In this document: positions 1-10,640 of the stretch, piece after piece
How positions within the stretch are numbered: position 1 is the stretch's first letter
Layout: the number at the start of each line of letters is the position of its first letter
Source of the DNA: an uncultured bacterium
GTDB lineage: Bacteria > Planctomycetota > UBA1135 > GCA-002686595
Direction of reading: 5' to 3'
Assembly: GCA_913058555.1 (NCBI GenBank)
Contig: CAJXRJ010000048.1
Coordinates: 1-19,122, forward strand
DNA: 19,122 nt
The notes under the pieces: generated by a model
Told to the model about the DNA's origin: nothing
Databases searched by the model: none
Seen by the model: only the letters and a program-made list of their open reading frames with translations
Position numbers and translations under genes: made by a program

Positions 1-122
1 CGTCAGCGGGCGAGCCAGTAGCGTCAAAGCCTTAGCGAGCGAAGTGAGCGTAGGCCCCGCGAGCCTGCGTCAGCGGGCGAGCCAGTAGCGTCAAAGCCTT
101 AGCGAGCGAAGTGAGCGTAGGC
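1..122. repeat. 55-bp perfect direct repeat, 67-bp period, at rpsG 3' end
   Basis: Bases 1-55 and 68-122 are identical. The copies are separated by 12 unrelated bases (56-67). The right copy holds the last codons of rpsG (AYAHFAR-stop on the minus strand) plus about 31 bp of downstream DNA; the left copy therefore duplicates the gene's 3' end outside the gene. The match begins at base 1, so the repeat may extend further left or continue as more units. Either a real tandem repeat or an assembly-graph end would look like this. Confidence 0.95.
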
Positions 123-593
123 TTTGTTGGCTTCTGCCATCTTGTGGATGTTCTCCTTCCACGTCACCGATGCGCCGGTGCCGTTGTAGGCGTCCACGAG
201 CTCTTCCGCGAGGCGGAGGTGCATGGGCTTGCCCTTCTTCTTGCGGCTGTTGTCGCAGATCCAGCGGATGGCCAGGGACTGCTGACGAGCCTTCTTGACC
301 TCGCGCGGGACCTGGTAGTTGGCACCGCCAACACGCTTGGAGCGAACCTCGACGTTCGGCTTCGCGTTCTCGATGGCCTTGGTGAGGATGGCGACTTGCT
401 TCTCCTCGTTGGACTCACCTTCGACGTCGGTGAGCTTGCCAAGGGCCAGGTCGAGGGCCTTGTAGACGATGGTCTGCGCGGTGCTCTTCTTGCCGGCCTG
501 CATGATCTGGTTGATCACCTTGGACGCTAGGGGCGAGTTGAACTTGGGGTCCGGCTTGCACAGGACAGCCGTCGATTTGAAGTTACGGGGCAT
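99..593 (-). CDS. rpsG: 30S ribosomal protein S7
   Basis: This is the S7 protein, which nucleates assembly of the 3' major domain (head) of 16S rRNA and contacts tRNA at the E site. The 164-residue product is slightly longer than the usual ~156 and is complete: it starts MPRNFK, carries the conserved central 'GGANYQVPREV' region and ends in the usual 'NKAYAHFAR' C-terminus. The ATG at 593 is chosen because it is the only start that fits the family length. No Shine-Dalgarno sequence precedes it; instead CTCCGAACC lies 8 nt upstream. It follows rpsL by 191 bp in a str-type operon. The 3' end (TAA at 99-101) lies inside a 55-bp direct repeat whose second copy lies further downstream. fusA, the usual next gene, would be outside the window. 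Confidence 0.97.
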   Translation of the reverse strand: MPRNFKSTAVLCKPDPKFNSPLASKVINQIMQAGKKSTAQTIVYKALDLALGKLTDVEGESNEEKQVAILTKAIENAKPNVEVRSKRVGGANYQVPREVKKARQQSLAIRWICDNSRKKKGKPMHLRLAEELVDAYNGTGASVTWKENIHKMAEANKAYAHFAR

Positions 594-784
594 GATTCTC
601 GGGTTCGGAGGGGATCAGGCGATCACCCAGCCAGTTGATGACTGCAGAAGAAGGCTCGACAGGCGCGACGCGATGAACGCGCTGGAGCCGTTCGCTTCGG
701 GTGAGGGGGGAGCCTGGTTGTTGGGATACACGCCCACGGGAACTCCTGCTCCCCCAGGGGAAGCCGAAGGCCCCGTGAGGGGGA
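594..784 (-). promoter_or_regulatory. rpsL-rpsG intercistronic region, candidate S7 operator
   Basis: The 191-nt gap between rpsL and rpsG is GC-rich, with short CCCC/GGGG pairings close to the rpsL stop and no recognisable ORF. In E. coli the S12-S7 intercistronic RNA is the translational operator bound by S7, and this spacer is in the equivalent place. No sequence match to the E. coli site was recognised, so the role rests on position only. Confidence 0.3.
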
Positions 785-1159
785 TTACTTCTTGGGCTTC
801 TTGGAGCCGTACTTGGAACGGCTCTGGGCGCGGCCGTCGACGCCGGAGGTGTCGAGGGTGCCGCGGAGGATGTGATAGCGCACACCGGGGAGGTCACGGA
901 CGCGACCGCCGCGGACGAGCACGACGGAGTGCTCCTGGAGGTTGTGGCCCTCACCGGGGATGTACGCGGTGATCTCCTTGCCGTTCGACAGGCGGACACG
1001 GGCGATCTTCCGGAGAGCCGAGTTCGGCTTCTTCGGAGTCTGGGTCTTCACCTGAAGGCAAACGCCGCGCTTGTGCGGGCAGGCGTCGAGGACGGGCGAC
1101 TTGGAACGCTTGACGGGTGTCTTGCGTCCCTTGCGGATGAGCTGGTTAATCGTGGGCAT
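785..1159 (-). CDS. rpsL: 30S ribosomal protein S12
   Basis: S12 sits in the decoding centre of the 30S subunit and controls codon-anticodon accuracy. The 124-residue product matches the family length and carries 'CPHKRGVC', 'TPKKPNSALRK' (the streptomycin-site lysine loop) and 'EGHNLQEHSVVLVRGGRVRDLPGVRYH' in pieces spread over residues 27-95. Arg replaces the lysine usual in the GGRVKDLPG loop (the K87/K88 position). The basic C-terminus (SKYGSKKPKK) is intact. The ATG at 1159 has no Shine-Dalgarno sequence. A strong promoter and a stem-loop leader lie just upstream, so rpsL-rpsG can be transcribed separately from rpoBC. Confidence 0.98.
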   Translation of the reverse strand: MPTINQLIRKGRKTPVKRSKSPVLDACPHKRGVCLQVKTQTPKKPNSALRKIARVRLSNGKEITAYIPGEGHNLQEHSVVLVRGGRVRDLPGVRYHILRGTLDTSGVDGRAQSRSKYGSKKPKK

Positions 1160-1176
1160 CGCGTGATAGCTGGGTC

Positions 1177-1227
1177 GCTTCCGGGGGCCAGAGCCGTATT
1201 AGACGGCCCCTTGAAAAAGACGGAAGC
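1177..1227 (-). promoter_or_regulatory. Composite stem-loop in the rpsL 5' leader
   Basis: On the minus-strand RNA, GCTTCCG (1227-1221) pairs perfectly with CGGAAGC (1183-1177), and GGGGCC (1210-1205) pairs with GGCCCC (1189-1184). The 3' arms are contiguous, whereas the 5' side has a 10-nt internal bulge, UCUUUUUCAA. The apical loop can form an alternative GCCG/CGGC helix. The structure starts within about 2 nt of the predicted transcription start and ends 17 nt before the rpsL ATG. It may stabilise the mRNA end or act as a ribosomal-protein leader; function is inferred. Confidence 0.6.
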
Positions 1228-1235
1228 GGGCGAAG

Positions 1236-1263
1236 AGTGTACGGAGGTGATCTCGGGGGTCAA
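1236..1263 (-). promoter_or_regulatory. Sigma70-type promoter for rpsL-rpsG
   Basis: On the minus strand, TTGACC (-35, 1263-1258) is followed by a 16-bp spacer and TACACT (-10, 1241-1236). Five of six -35 bases and four of six -10 bases match consensus. The predicted start is near 1229, about 70 nt before the rpsL ATG. The -35 and spacer length are the same as in the promoter upstream of the tRNA-tuf unit. Confidence 0.7.
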
Positions 1264-1270
1264 GCCTGGC

Positions 1271-1300
1271 CCACCCAGGACTGTGAAATCCAGTGGGTGG
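1271..1300 (-). other. Stem-loop between rpoC and the rpsL promoter
   Basis: On the minus strand CCACCCA (1300-1294) pairs with TGGGTGG (1277-1271), with an inner CTG/CAG helix, a 7-nt loop and a 3-nt bulge. It lies between the rpoC stop and the rpsL -35 box. No U-run follows, so it is not a classic intrinsic terminator. It could protect the rpoC mRNA 3' end or pause polymerase. A second GC palindrome, TCGGGGCCCCGA (1312-1323), and two copies of GGGGGATTTT (plus strand) lie beside it. Confidence 0.4.
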
Positions 1301-1407
1301 AAGGACCCGGTTCGGGGCCCCGAGGGGGGATTTTGAGGGCAGCAGGGGGATTTTGCCGGGGAGGCGCGCCCCCCACTGCCCGCGGGATGTGTCTGGTCGG
1401 AAGAGGC

Positions 1408-4400
1408 TCAGCTCGCGGCCGAGCTCTCCTCTTCCGGGTTGTTGGTGTCGGTTTCGACTGCCGGAGCGGCCGGTGCTGCGGGTGCTGCGGGTGCAGCCGG
1501 GGCCTCGGGAGCTCCGAGAACATCACCGTGCTGGCCGGGGATGCCCATGGGCGCTCCCATTCCGGAGGCGGAACCGAGGCCGAGGGATGCGGGATCCACC
1601 CCGAGGGCCGCGGCCGCGGCGTCGACGGAGAGCATGTCTTCCATCGCGTCGTCGTGGCCTGCGCCGCCGAAGGTGACCGCGCTGCCTGCGCCGCCGATCT
1701 CGCCGAAGTCGATGTTCTTCTTCACTCGGGTCCGGTAGTGATCCCGGAAGCCCGTGCCAGTCGGAACCATGTGGCCGAGGATCACGTTCTCCTTGAGGCC
1801 GACGAGGGTGTCGCGCTTGCCGCCGATGGCGGCTTCGGTGAGCACCTTGGTCGTCTCCTGGAAGGAAGCGGCCGAGATGAACGAGTCCGAGGACAGCGAC
1901 GCCTTCGTGATACCGAGGAGCAGCGTCTGGCCGGTGGCCGGCTTGCGCCGGTCCTTGCGAAGACGTTCGTTCTCACGGCGGAACCGGTACTTGTCGACAA
2001 CGGCACCGGGCAGGAACTCGGAGTCACCGGGCTCGTTGACCTGAACCTTGCGCATCATCTGCGACAGGATCGTCTCGATGTGCTTGTCGTCGATCGTCAC
2101 CGACTGCGAACGGTAGACGTTCTGGACTTCGCCGAGCAGGTACTCCTGGACCATCTCCTCACCGTTGATGCGGAGCATGTCCTCGGGGTAGAGCGGACCG
2201 TCAACGAGGGGCTCGCCGGCTCGCACTTCGTCGCCCTTGTGGACGCGAAGGTGCTTGCCCTGGGGCACGGAGTGCTCGTGCTCCTCGATGACCTCGCCGT
2301 TGGCGCCGAGGGCCTTGACGATGACGGTGCGCTTGCCGCGCTTGCGATCGCCGAGCTCCACGATGCCGTCGATCTCGCTCATGATGGCCGGGTCCTTCGG
2401 GCGGCGCGCCTCGAAGAGCTCGGTCACACGCGGCAGACCACCGGTGATGTCCTGGGTACCCGTCGCTTCACGCGAAGACTTCGCGAGGAGCTCGCCTTTA
2501 CCAATCTTCTTGCCGTCGTCGATCTCGATGTAGGCCTTCTCCGGGATCGGGTAGACCGCAAGCATCTCGCCCTTGCTGTCCTCGATCACGAGCTGCGGGT
2601 GCAGGTCGCCCTTGTGCTCGATCACCTGGCGACGGGCGGCCTTGCGGCGCGCATCACGTTCGATCTTGAGGGTCTTGCCCTCGACGAGGTCCTCGTAGCG
2701 AACCTTGCCGTCGAACTCCGAGATGATCGGAACGTGGTGAGGGTCCCAAGTACACAGCGACGCGCCCGCCTCGGCCTTCTCCCCTTCGGGGATAAGGATC
2801 GTGGAGCCGGTCGGGATGGCGTACCGGTCGATCTCGCGGTCCTTGTCGTCGAGGATGATGACCTCGCCGTTTCGGTTGAGAACGATCGTTTCGCCCGCTT
2901 TGTTGTCCACCACCCGCAGGGCCTGGTACTGGACCTTGCCCTCACGCTTGACCTTGATCTCGCTGTCCTCAATGGAGCGCGAGGCCGTACCACCGATGTG
3001 GAAGGTCCGCATGGTGAGCTGGGTGCCCGGCTCGCCGATGGACTGGGCGGCGATGATGCCGACCGCGAGGCCACGCTCGACGAGCTGGTTCCGTGCGAGG
3101 TCCATGCCGTAGCACCGAGCACAAACGCCCAGGGGCGCCTCGCAGGTGAGGGGGCTTCGGACCCGGATCTTCTCGTAGCCATTGCCTTCGATTGCGGCCG
3201 AGATGTCCTCAGTGATCATCTCCGACTCGCGCACGAGGATCTCGTCCGTGATCGGATCGACGATGGTGTCACGGGCGATACGCCCGCGGATACCTGCCGC
3301 CAGGGTGACCGCCACGCGATCGCCCTTATAGATCGGGGACTTGGTCACGCCACCAACGGTGCCGCAGTCGTCCTGGGTGATCACGACGTTCTGGGCGACG
3401 TCCGTCAGCTTACGCGTGAGGTAACCCGCGTCCGCCGTCTTGAGAGCGGTGTCCGCCAGACCCTTCCGCGCACCGTGGGTGGACGAGAAGTACTCGAGCA
3501 CCTTCAGGCCTTCACGGAAGTTGGCCTTGATGGGCGTCTCGATGATCTTGCCGGACGGCTTCGCCATCAGGCCGCGCATGCCGCCGAGCTGGCGAATCTG
3601 GTCGACGGAACCACGGGCGCCCGATGTGACCATGCAGTAGATCGGGTTGACGTAGCCGGTCTCCTCGTTGATGTCGGCGCTGAGCACCTTCATCAGGATG
3701 AGGCCGATCTTCTCGCGGGCCTGGGTCCAGAGGTCGATGATCTTCAGGTAGCGCTCGCCGTCGGTGATGACACCTTTGTTGAACGAGTCCTCGATCTTCT
3801 CGATCTCGGCCTCCGACTCGATGAGCATCTGCGGCTTCTCAACCGGGATCCGCACGTCGTTCTTGCCGAAGGAGAGGCCAGCGCGTGTGGACGACTTGAA
3901 CCCTAGGTTCTTGAGGTCGTCGAGCAGGCGCAGCGTCGCGTCACGGCCGAGAAGCATGTGACAGTCGCTGATGAGCGACTGGATCGCCTTCTTGGTGAGC
4001 TCGTAGTTATAGAACGGCATCCCCTGGGGCAGGATGTCGTTGAAGAGCGCACGCCCCACGGAGGTGACGGCGTATTCGAACTTGCCCGTCTCTTTGCCGT
4101 CCTCGTCCAGGACCGCCACTTGGCCGTCCTTGTTGACCATGCGGGGCTCGTCGTCCCGCCCAGCCTTGATGGCCTGGCCCTGCTTGAAGCGCACGCGAAC
4201 CGCACGGTGGGTTTTCGTGTGCCCGTGGCCGTAGGCCAAGAAGAGCTCATCGAGGGACGAGAACGTCAGCAGAGTCTCCGGGAGACTCGGCGGGTTCATC
4301 GTCATGTAGTAGATCCCGAGGACCATGTCCTGGGACGGCGAGATGATCGGCGAGCCGTTGGCCGGCGAGAAGACGTTGTTGCTCGAGAGCATCAGCGTCG

Positions 4401-5832
4401 ACGCTTCGATCTGCGCCTCGTAGGACAGCGGCAAGTGAACAGCCATCTGGTCCCCGTCGAAGTCGGCGTTGAAGCCGCCGCAGACGAGTGGGTGCAGACG
4501 GATGGCGTTGCCCTCGATGAGCTTCGGCTCGAAAGCCTGGATACCCATCCGGTGGAGCGTCGGCGCGCGGTTCAGCAGCACGGGGTGGTCACGGATGACC
4601 TCCTCGAGGATGTCCCAGACGTCGTCGTCACGACGCTCGAGCATGCGCTTCGCGGACTTGATGGTGTCGGCTTGGCCGAGCTCCTTCAGGCGGCGAATGA
4701 TGAACGGCTGGAAGAGCTCGAGGGCCACCTTCTTCGGCAGACCGCACTGGGTCAGGCGGAGCTCCGGGCCGACGACGATCACGGAACGCGCGGAGTAGTC
4801 CACACGCTTTCCGAGGAGGTTCTCGCGGAAGCGACCCTGCTTGCCCTTGATCATGTCCGTGAGGGACTTGAGCGGGCGGTTCGAGGAGCCGAGCACCGGG
4901 CGACGGCAACGACCGTTGTCGAAGAGGGCATCGACGGCCTGCTGCAGCATCCGCTTCTCGTTCCGGATGATCACCTCAGGGGCGTTCAGATCCAGAAGCT
5001 TCTTGAGGCGGTTGTTCCGGTTGATGAGGCGCCGGTAGAGGTCGTTCAGGTCACTCGTGGCGAAGTTGCCGGAGTCGAGCAGAACGAGCGGGCGCAGGTC
5101 CGGGGGAATGACCGGTACCACGTCCAGGATCATCCACTCGGGGCTGTTCCCCGAGTCGCGGAGCATCTCGACGGTGCCGAGACGCTTCGTGATGTCCTTC
5201 ATGCGCTGCTTGGAGCGCGTGGCCTTGAGCTCCTCGCGAAGCTCCTCCGACAGCATCTCAAGGTCCAGCGTGCGCAGGATCTTCTTGACGGCCTCGGCGC
5301 CCATGTCGGCGTCGAACTCGGTGCCGTACTTGGCGCGGGCGGCGCGGTACTCGTCCTCCGTCAGGAGCTGGAACTGCTCCATGGGCGTGTCACCGGGATC
5401 CACGACCATGTAGTCCTGGAAGTAGATGACGCGCTCAAGGTTAGAGACCTTGCAGCCGAGCAGGTTGCCGAGGCGGCTCGGCATGGCCTTGAAGAACCAG
5501 ATGTGCGCGGTCGGCGCAGCCAGGTTGATGTGGCCCATGCGCTTACGACGCACGCGGCTGTGGGTCACCATCACGCCGCACTTGTCGCAGACGATGCCCT
5601 TGTGCTTGATGCCTTTGTACTTACCGCAGGAGCATTCCCAGTCCTTCTCAGGACCAAAGATGCGCTCGCAGAACAGGCCGTCCCGCTCGGGGCGATACGT
5701 CCTGTAGTTGATGGTCTCAGGCTTTTTGACCTCGCCGAACGACCAAGACCGGATGTCTTCCGGTGAGGCGAGCGCGATGGTCACGCTGCCGTAGTCGTTG
5801 ATGCGGTTGTATTTGGCGTCTGCCACGGTCAT
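1408..5832 (-). CDS. rpoC: DNA-directed RNA polymerase beta' subunit
   Basis: This is the beta' subunit, which forms the catalytic half of RNA polymerase with beta. The product has 1474 residues (E. coli 1407). Visible landmarks are the N-terminal zinc-binding cysteines C67, C69, C82 and C85, the clamp/lid region, and the active-site motif NADFDGD at 455-461, whose three Asp bind the catalytic Mg2+. The second zinc site (DDCGT, then CEAPLGVCARC) and the near-C-terminal 'GLKENVILGHMVPTGTGF' are also present. Beyond that the protein carries about 100 extra residues, including a repeated Ala-Ala-Pro stretch and a Glu/Ser-rich end. The ATG at 5832 is supported by AAGGAG 8 nt upstream, one of few clear Shine-Dalgarno sequences here. 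It follows rpoB by 241 bp. Confidence 0.99.
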   Translation of the reverse strand: MTVADAKYNRINDYGSVTIALASPEDIRSWSFGEVKKPETINYRTYRPERDGLFCERIFGPEKDWECSCGKYKGIKHKGIVCDKCGVMVTHSRVRRKRMGHINLAAPTAHIWFFKAMPSRLGNLLGCKVSNLERVIYFQDYMVVDPGDTPMEQFQLLTEDEYRAARAKYGTEFDADMGAEAVKKILRTLDLEMLSEELREELKATRSKQRMKDITKRLGTVEMLRDSGNSPEWMILDVVPVIPPDLRPLVLLDSGNFATSDLNDLYRRLINRNNRLKKLLDLNAPEVIIRNEKRMLQQAVDALFDNGRCRRPVLGSSNRPLKSLTDMIKGKQGRFRENLLGKRVDYSARSVIVVGPELRLTQCGLPKKVALELFQPFIIRRLKELGQADTIKSAKRMLERRDDDVWDILEEVIRDHPVLLNRAPTLHRMGIQAFEPKLIEGNAIRLHPLVCGGFNADFDGDQMAVHLPLSYEAQIEASTLMLSSNNVFSPANGSPIISPSQDMVLGIYYMTMNPPSLPETLLTFSSLDELFLAYGHGHTKTHRAVRVRFKQGQAIKAGRDDEPRMVNKDGQVAVLDEDGKETGKFEYAVTSVGRALFNDILPQGMPFYNYELTKKAIQSLISDCHMLLGRDATLRLLDDLKNLGFKSSTRAGLSFGKNDVRIPVEKPQMLIESEAEIEKIEDSFNKGVITDGERYLKIIDLWTQAREKIGLILMKVLSADINEETGYVNPIYCMVTSGARGSVDQIRQLGGMRGLMAKPSGKIIETPIKANFREGLKVLEYFSSTHGARKGLADTALKTADAGYLTRKLTDVAQNVVITQDDCGTVGGVTKSPIYKGDRVAVTLAAGIRGRIARDTIVDPITDEILVRESEMITEDISAAIEGNGYEKIRVRSPLTCEAPLGVCARCYGMDLARNQLVERGLAVGIIAAQSIGEPGTQLTMRTFHIGGTASRSIEDSEIKVKREGKVQYQALRVVDNKAGETIVLNRNGEVIILDDKDREIDRYAIPTGSTILIPEGEKAEAGASLCTWDPHHVPIISEFDGKVRYEDLVEGKTLKIERDARRKAARRQVIEHKGDLHPQLVIEDSKGEMLAVYPIPEKAYIEIDDGKKIGKGELLAKSSREATGTQDITGGLPRVTELFEARRPKDPAIMSEIDGIVELGDRKRGKRTVIVKALGANGEVIEEHEHSVPQGKHLRVHKGDEVRAGEPLVDGPLYPEDMLRINGEEMVQEYLLGEVQNVYRSQSVTIDDKHIETILSQMMRKVQVNEPGDSEFLPGAVVDKYRFRRENERLRKDRRKPATGQTLLLGITKASLSSDSFISAASFQETTKVLTEAAIGGKRDTLVGLKENVILGHMVPTGTGFRDHYRTRVKKNIDFGEIGGAGSAVTFGGAGHDDAMEDMLSVDAAAAALGVDPASLGLGSASGMGAPMGIPGQHGDVLGAPEAPAAPAAPAAPAAPAVETDTNNPEEESSAAS

Positions 5833-5840
5833 GTCTTTGG

Positions 5841-5846
5841 CTCCTT
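5841..5846 (-). promoter_or_regulatory. Shine-Dalgarno sequence of rpoC
   Basis: AAGGAG on the minus strand, 8 nt from the ATG at 5832, fixes the rpoC start. It stands out because rpoB, rpsL, rpsG, rpmG and secE in this window lack such a site. Confidence 0.8.
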
Positions 5847-5849
5847 GGG

Positions 5850-5908
5850 GATCGGCCGTCGCCGATCTGTCACGGGAGGGGGTTCAAAGCGCAGGGCGAG
5901 CGCTTTGA
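5850..5908 (-). promoter_or_regulatory. Two perfect stem-loops in the rpoC leader
   Basis: Minus strand: TCAAAGCGC / GCGCTTTGA (9 bp, 7-nt loop, 5884-5908), then GATCGGC / GCCGATC (7 bp, loop GACG, 5850-5867). The second stem ends only 3 nt before the AAGGAG of rpoC. Neither is followed by a U-run. They could be a processing site in the rpoB-rpoC message or control access to the rpoC ribosome binding site. The structure is seen; the role is inferred. Confidence 0.55.
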
Positions 5909-6073
5909 GGTGTGTTGGGAGGGTGCCGGGAGTCGGAGCGGGGAAGGGCGTTGGGCCGCCCCGACTTCCTTTGGCGTTGCTTGGCTCTCGCTGCGTCCTT
6001 CACTGAGGTCGCGCCAGAGACGTCGAAGAAGGCGGTTCAGAAAAGGGACTCTGAGGCGCCTCCAAAGGTGGCG

Positions 6074-9807
<3,734 letters not shown>

Positions 9808-9811
<4 letters not shown>

Positions 9812-10152
9812 GTGCGGAATGGGGGTTCGGGGAGGAACGAGTCACCGACGCAGACGCGTTGGCCCGGGTCCGAGGACCCACTAAGCAAAATCAGATGACG
9901 GCCGTTCCGGGACCGAGGTGGGTCCGAAGGGGACCCGGTTGGGGCGCCGACCAGGCGCGCGGGCTCGGAGGAGAGTCCGAGCGATGCGCGAAGGGCCGGA
10001 GAATCTTGATCGCAGCCGCAGGCGAGGGCCTGCGGACGCGGGAGTAACAAAACAGCGGGCCAGCGACGGGGCGCGATGTCGGGCCCGGGGGGAAGCCCCG
10101 CGGCCGCGCTGGCGAGCAGAAGTAGGGTCAGAATGAAAAACCAGTCATGCAT
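9808..10152 (-). CDS. Candidate small ORF with signal-peptide-like start, overlapping rpoB
   Basis: I do not recognise this 114-residue product, and it may not be a gene. Its N-terminus (MHDWFFILTLLLLASAAAG) resembles a secretion signal: short polar start, hydrophobic core at about 5-14 and small residues near 15-19. The remainder is rich in Pro, Arg, Ser and Leu, with no domain seen. The stop TGA overlaps the rpoB ATG as ATGA, the arrangement expected for translational coupling. Against it: codon use is looser (TTA, CTA, AGT appear) than in the neighbouring core genes, the start lies inside an 18-bp palindrome, there is no clear Shine-Dalgarno sequence, and several perfect hairpins cross the ORF. 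Most likely it is untranslated leader or a leader ORF. Confidence 0.2.
10016..10035 (-). other. Perfect 8-bp stem-loop in the rpoB leader
   Basis: CCGCAGGC / GCCTGCGG with the 4-nt loop CCTC on the minus strand. It is one of a series of hairpins between the terminator-like palindrome and the rpoB start. No U-run follows. Confidence 0.5.
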
Positions 10153-10158
10153 GACTGG
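10136..10158 (-). terminator. Terminator-like palindrome upstream of rpoB
   Basis: Bases 10141-10158 read CCAGTCATGCATGACTGG, an 18-bp perfect palindrome. In minus-strand RNA it forms a 7-bp stem with the loop UGCA, directly followed by UUUUU. This is the form of a weak Rho-independent terminator and would allow only part of the rplKAJL transcripts to reach rpoB. The perfect DNA dyad could alternatively be a protein binding site. Confidence 0.5.
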
Positions 10159-10492
10159 GCCTGCGTCGATACGACCTCGTTGCCAGGAGACGGGCCAGAA
10201 GAAAGAGGACTGACTCCCATGCAGACCTGCCGAGCGTTCCCTTGGAAAGCCAGCGAGTCAAAAGAGCGGAAGGCGCCGCGCAGTCGAGATACGACAGTAT
10301 CCGCACCAAGGCCAAGGCCGATGCGGACGCTAGTTGCTGCACTCTGACGGCGCGGAAGCGAGGGGATCAATACGATCGAGGGCGGCTCTCTCGAGCCTGC
10401 GGATGGTCCGCTAAATCAGACTGGGGGCCTCGAAACACAGTGGAAGCATGCGCTCCCGGGGCGTTGTCGGACTCCGAAATAGGCTCATGACA

Positions 10493-10528
10493 GGGCCCGA
10501 CGCGCTAAAGAATAGGCACGTCGGGCCC
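10493..10528 (-). other. Long stem-loop in the rplL-rpoB spacer
   Basis: GGGCCCGACG pairs perfectly with CGTCGGGCCC (10 bp), and the minus-strand RNA extends this by three further pairs (one G-U) to leave the loop CUAUUCUUUA. It is the longest helix in the spacer. It could be a double-stranded RNase processing site, as known in the E. coli rplL-rpoB spacer. A poor promoter-like pair (TTCCCA, 17 bp, TATTCT) overlaps it and is probably chance. Confidence 0.5.
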
Positions 10529-10612
10529 CCATGGGAACCCCCCGGCACCGAATTTGCACGAAGCGCGACAGCGTCACGTCATGTGCGGCCCCGGGGCCAA
10601 GGGATAGGGTGT

Positions 10613-10634
10613 CGCGCCAGCAGGTGCCGGCGCG
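10613..10634 (-). other. Stem-loop directly after rplL
   Basis: CGCGCCGGC / GCTGGCGCG (9 bp with one G-U) around the loop ACCU begins 6 nt after the rplL stop codon. No U-run follows, so it is more likely an mRNA 3'-end stabiliser or pause site for the abundant rplL message than a terminator. This is inference. Confidence 0.45.
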
Positions 10635-10640
10635 TCCCAA

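Larger units (their letters stand above)
9812..10640 (-). promoter_or_regulatory. 829-nt structured rplL-rpoB spacer
   Basis: The spacer is far longer than the ~320 bp of E. coli and is packed with perfect stem-loops on the transcribed strand. In order from rplL: 10613-10634, palindrome 10587-10598, 10493-10528, 10384-10397 (GAGA loop), 10300-10327 with 10288-10301, palindrome plus U-run 10141-10158, long-range stem 10059-10113, 10016-10035, 9963-9982, 9920-9936 and 9866-9879. No well-matched promoter was found. In E. coli this spacer holds an attenuator and an RNase III site that set ribosomal protein to polymerase ratio; an equivalent role here is inferred. Confidence 0.6.

Noticed and set aside
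1237..3906. 889-codon open frame on the plus strand
   Set aside because: It lies wholly antisense to rpoC and matches no family. Long antisense frames are expected where GC-rich codons make stop codons rare.
3958..5766. 602-codon open frame on the plus strand
   Set aside because: Antisense shadow of the strongly conserved rpoC N-terminal half; composition is Val/Leu/Asp/Arg-biased as expected from reverse-complement core-gene codons.
10493..10550. Internal rpoB promoter (TTCCCA-17-TATTCT)
   Set aside because: Only weak matches to both boxes, and the -10 falls in the loop of a long hairpin; chance is more likely.
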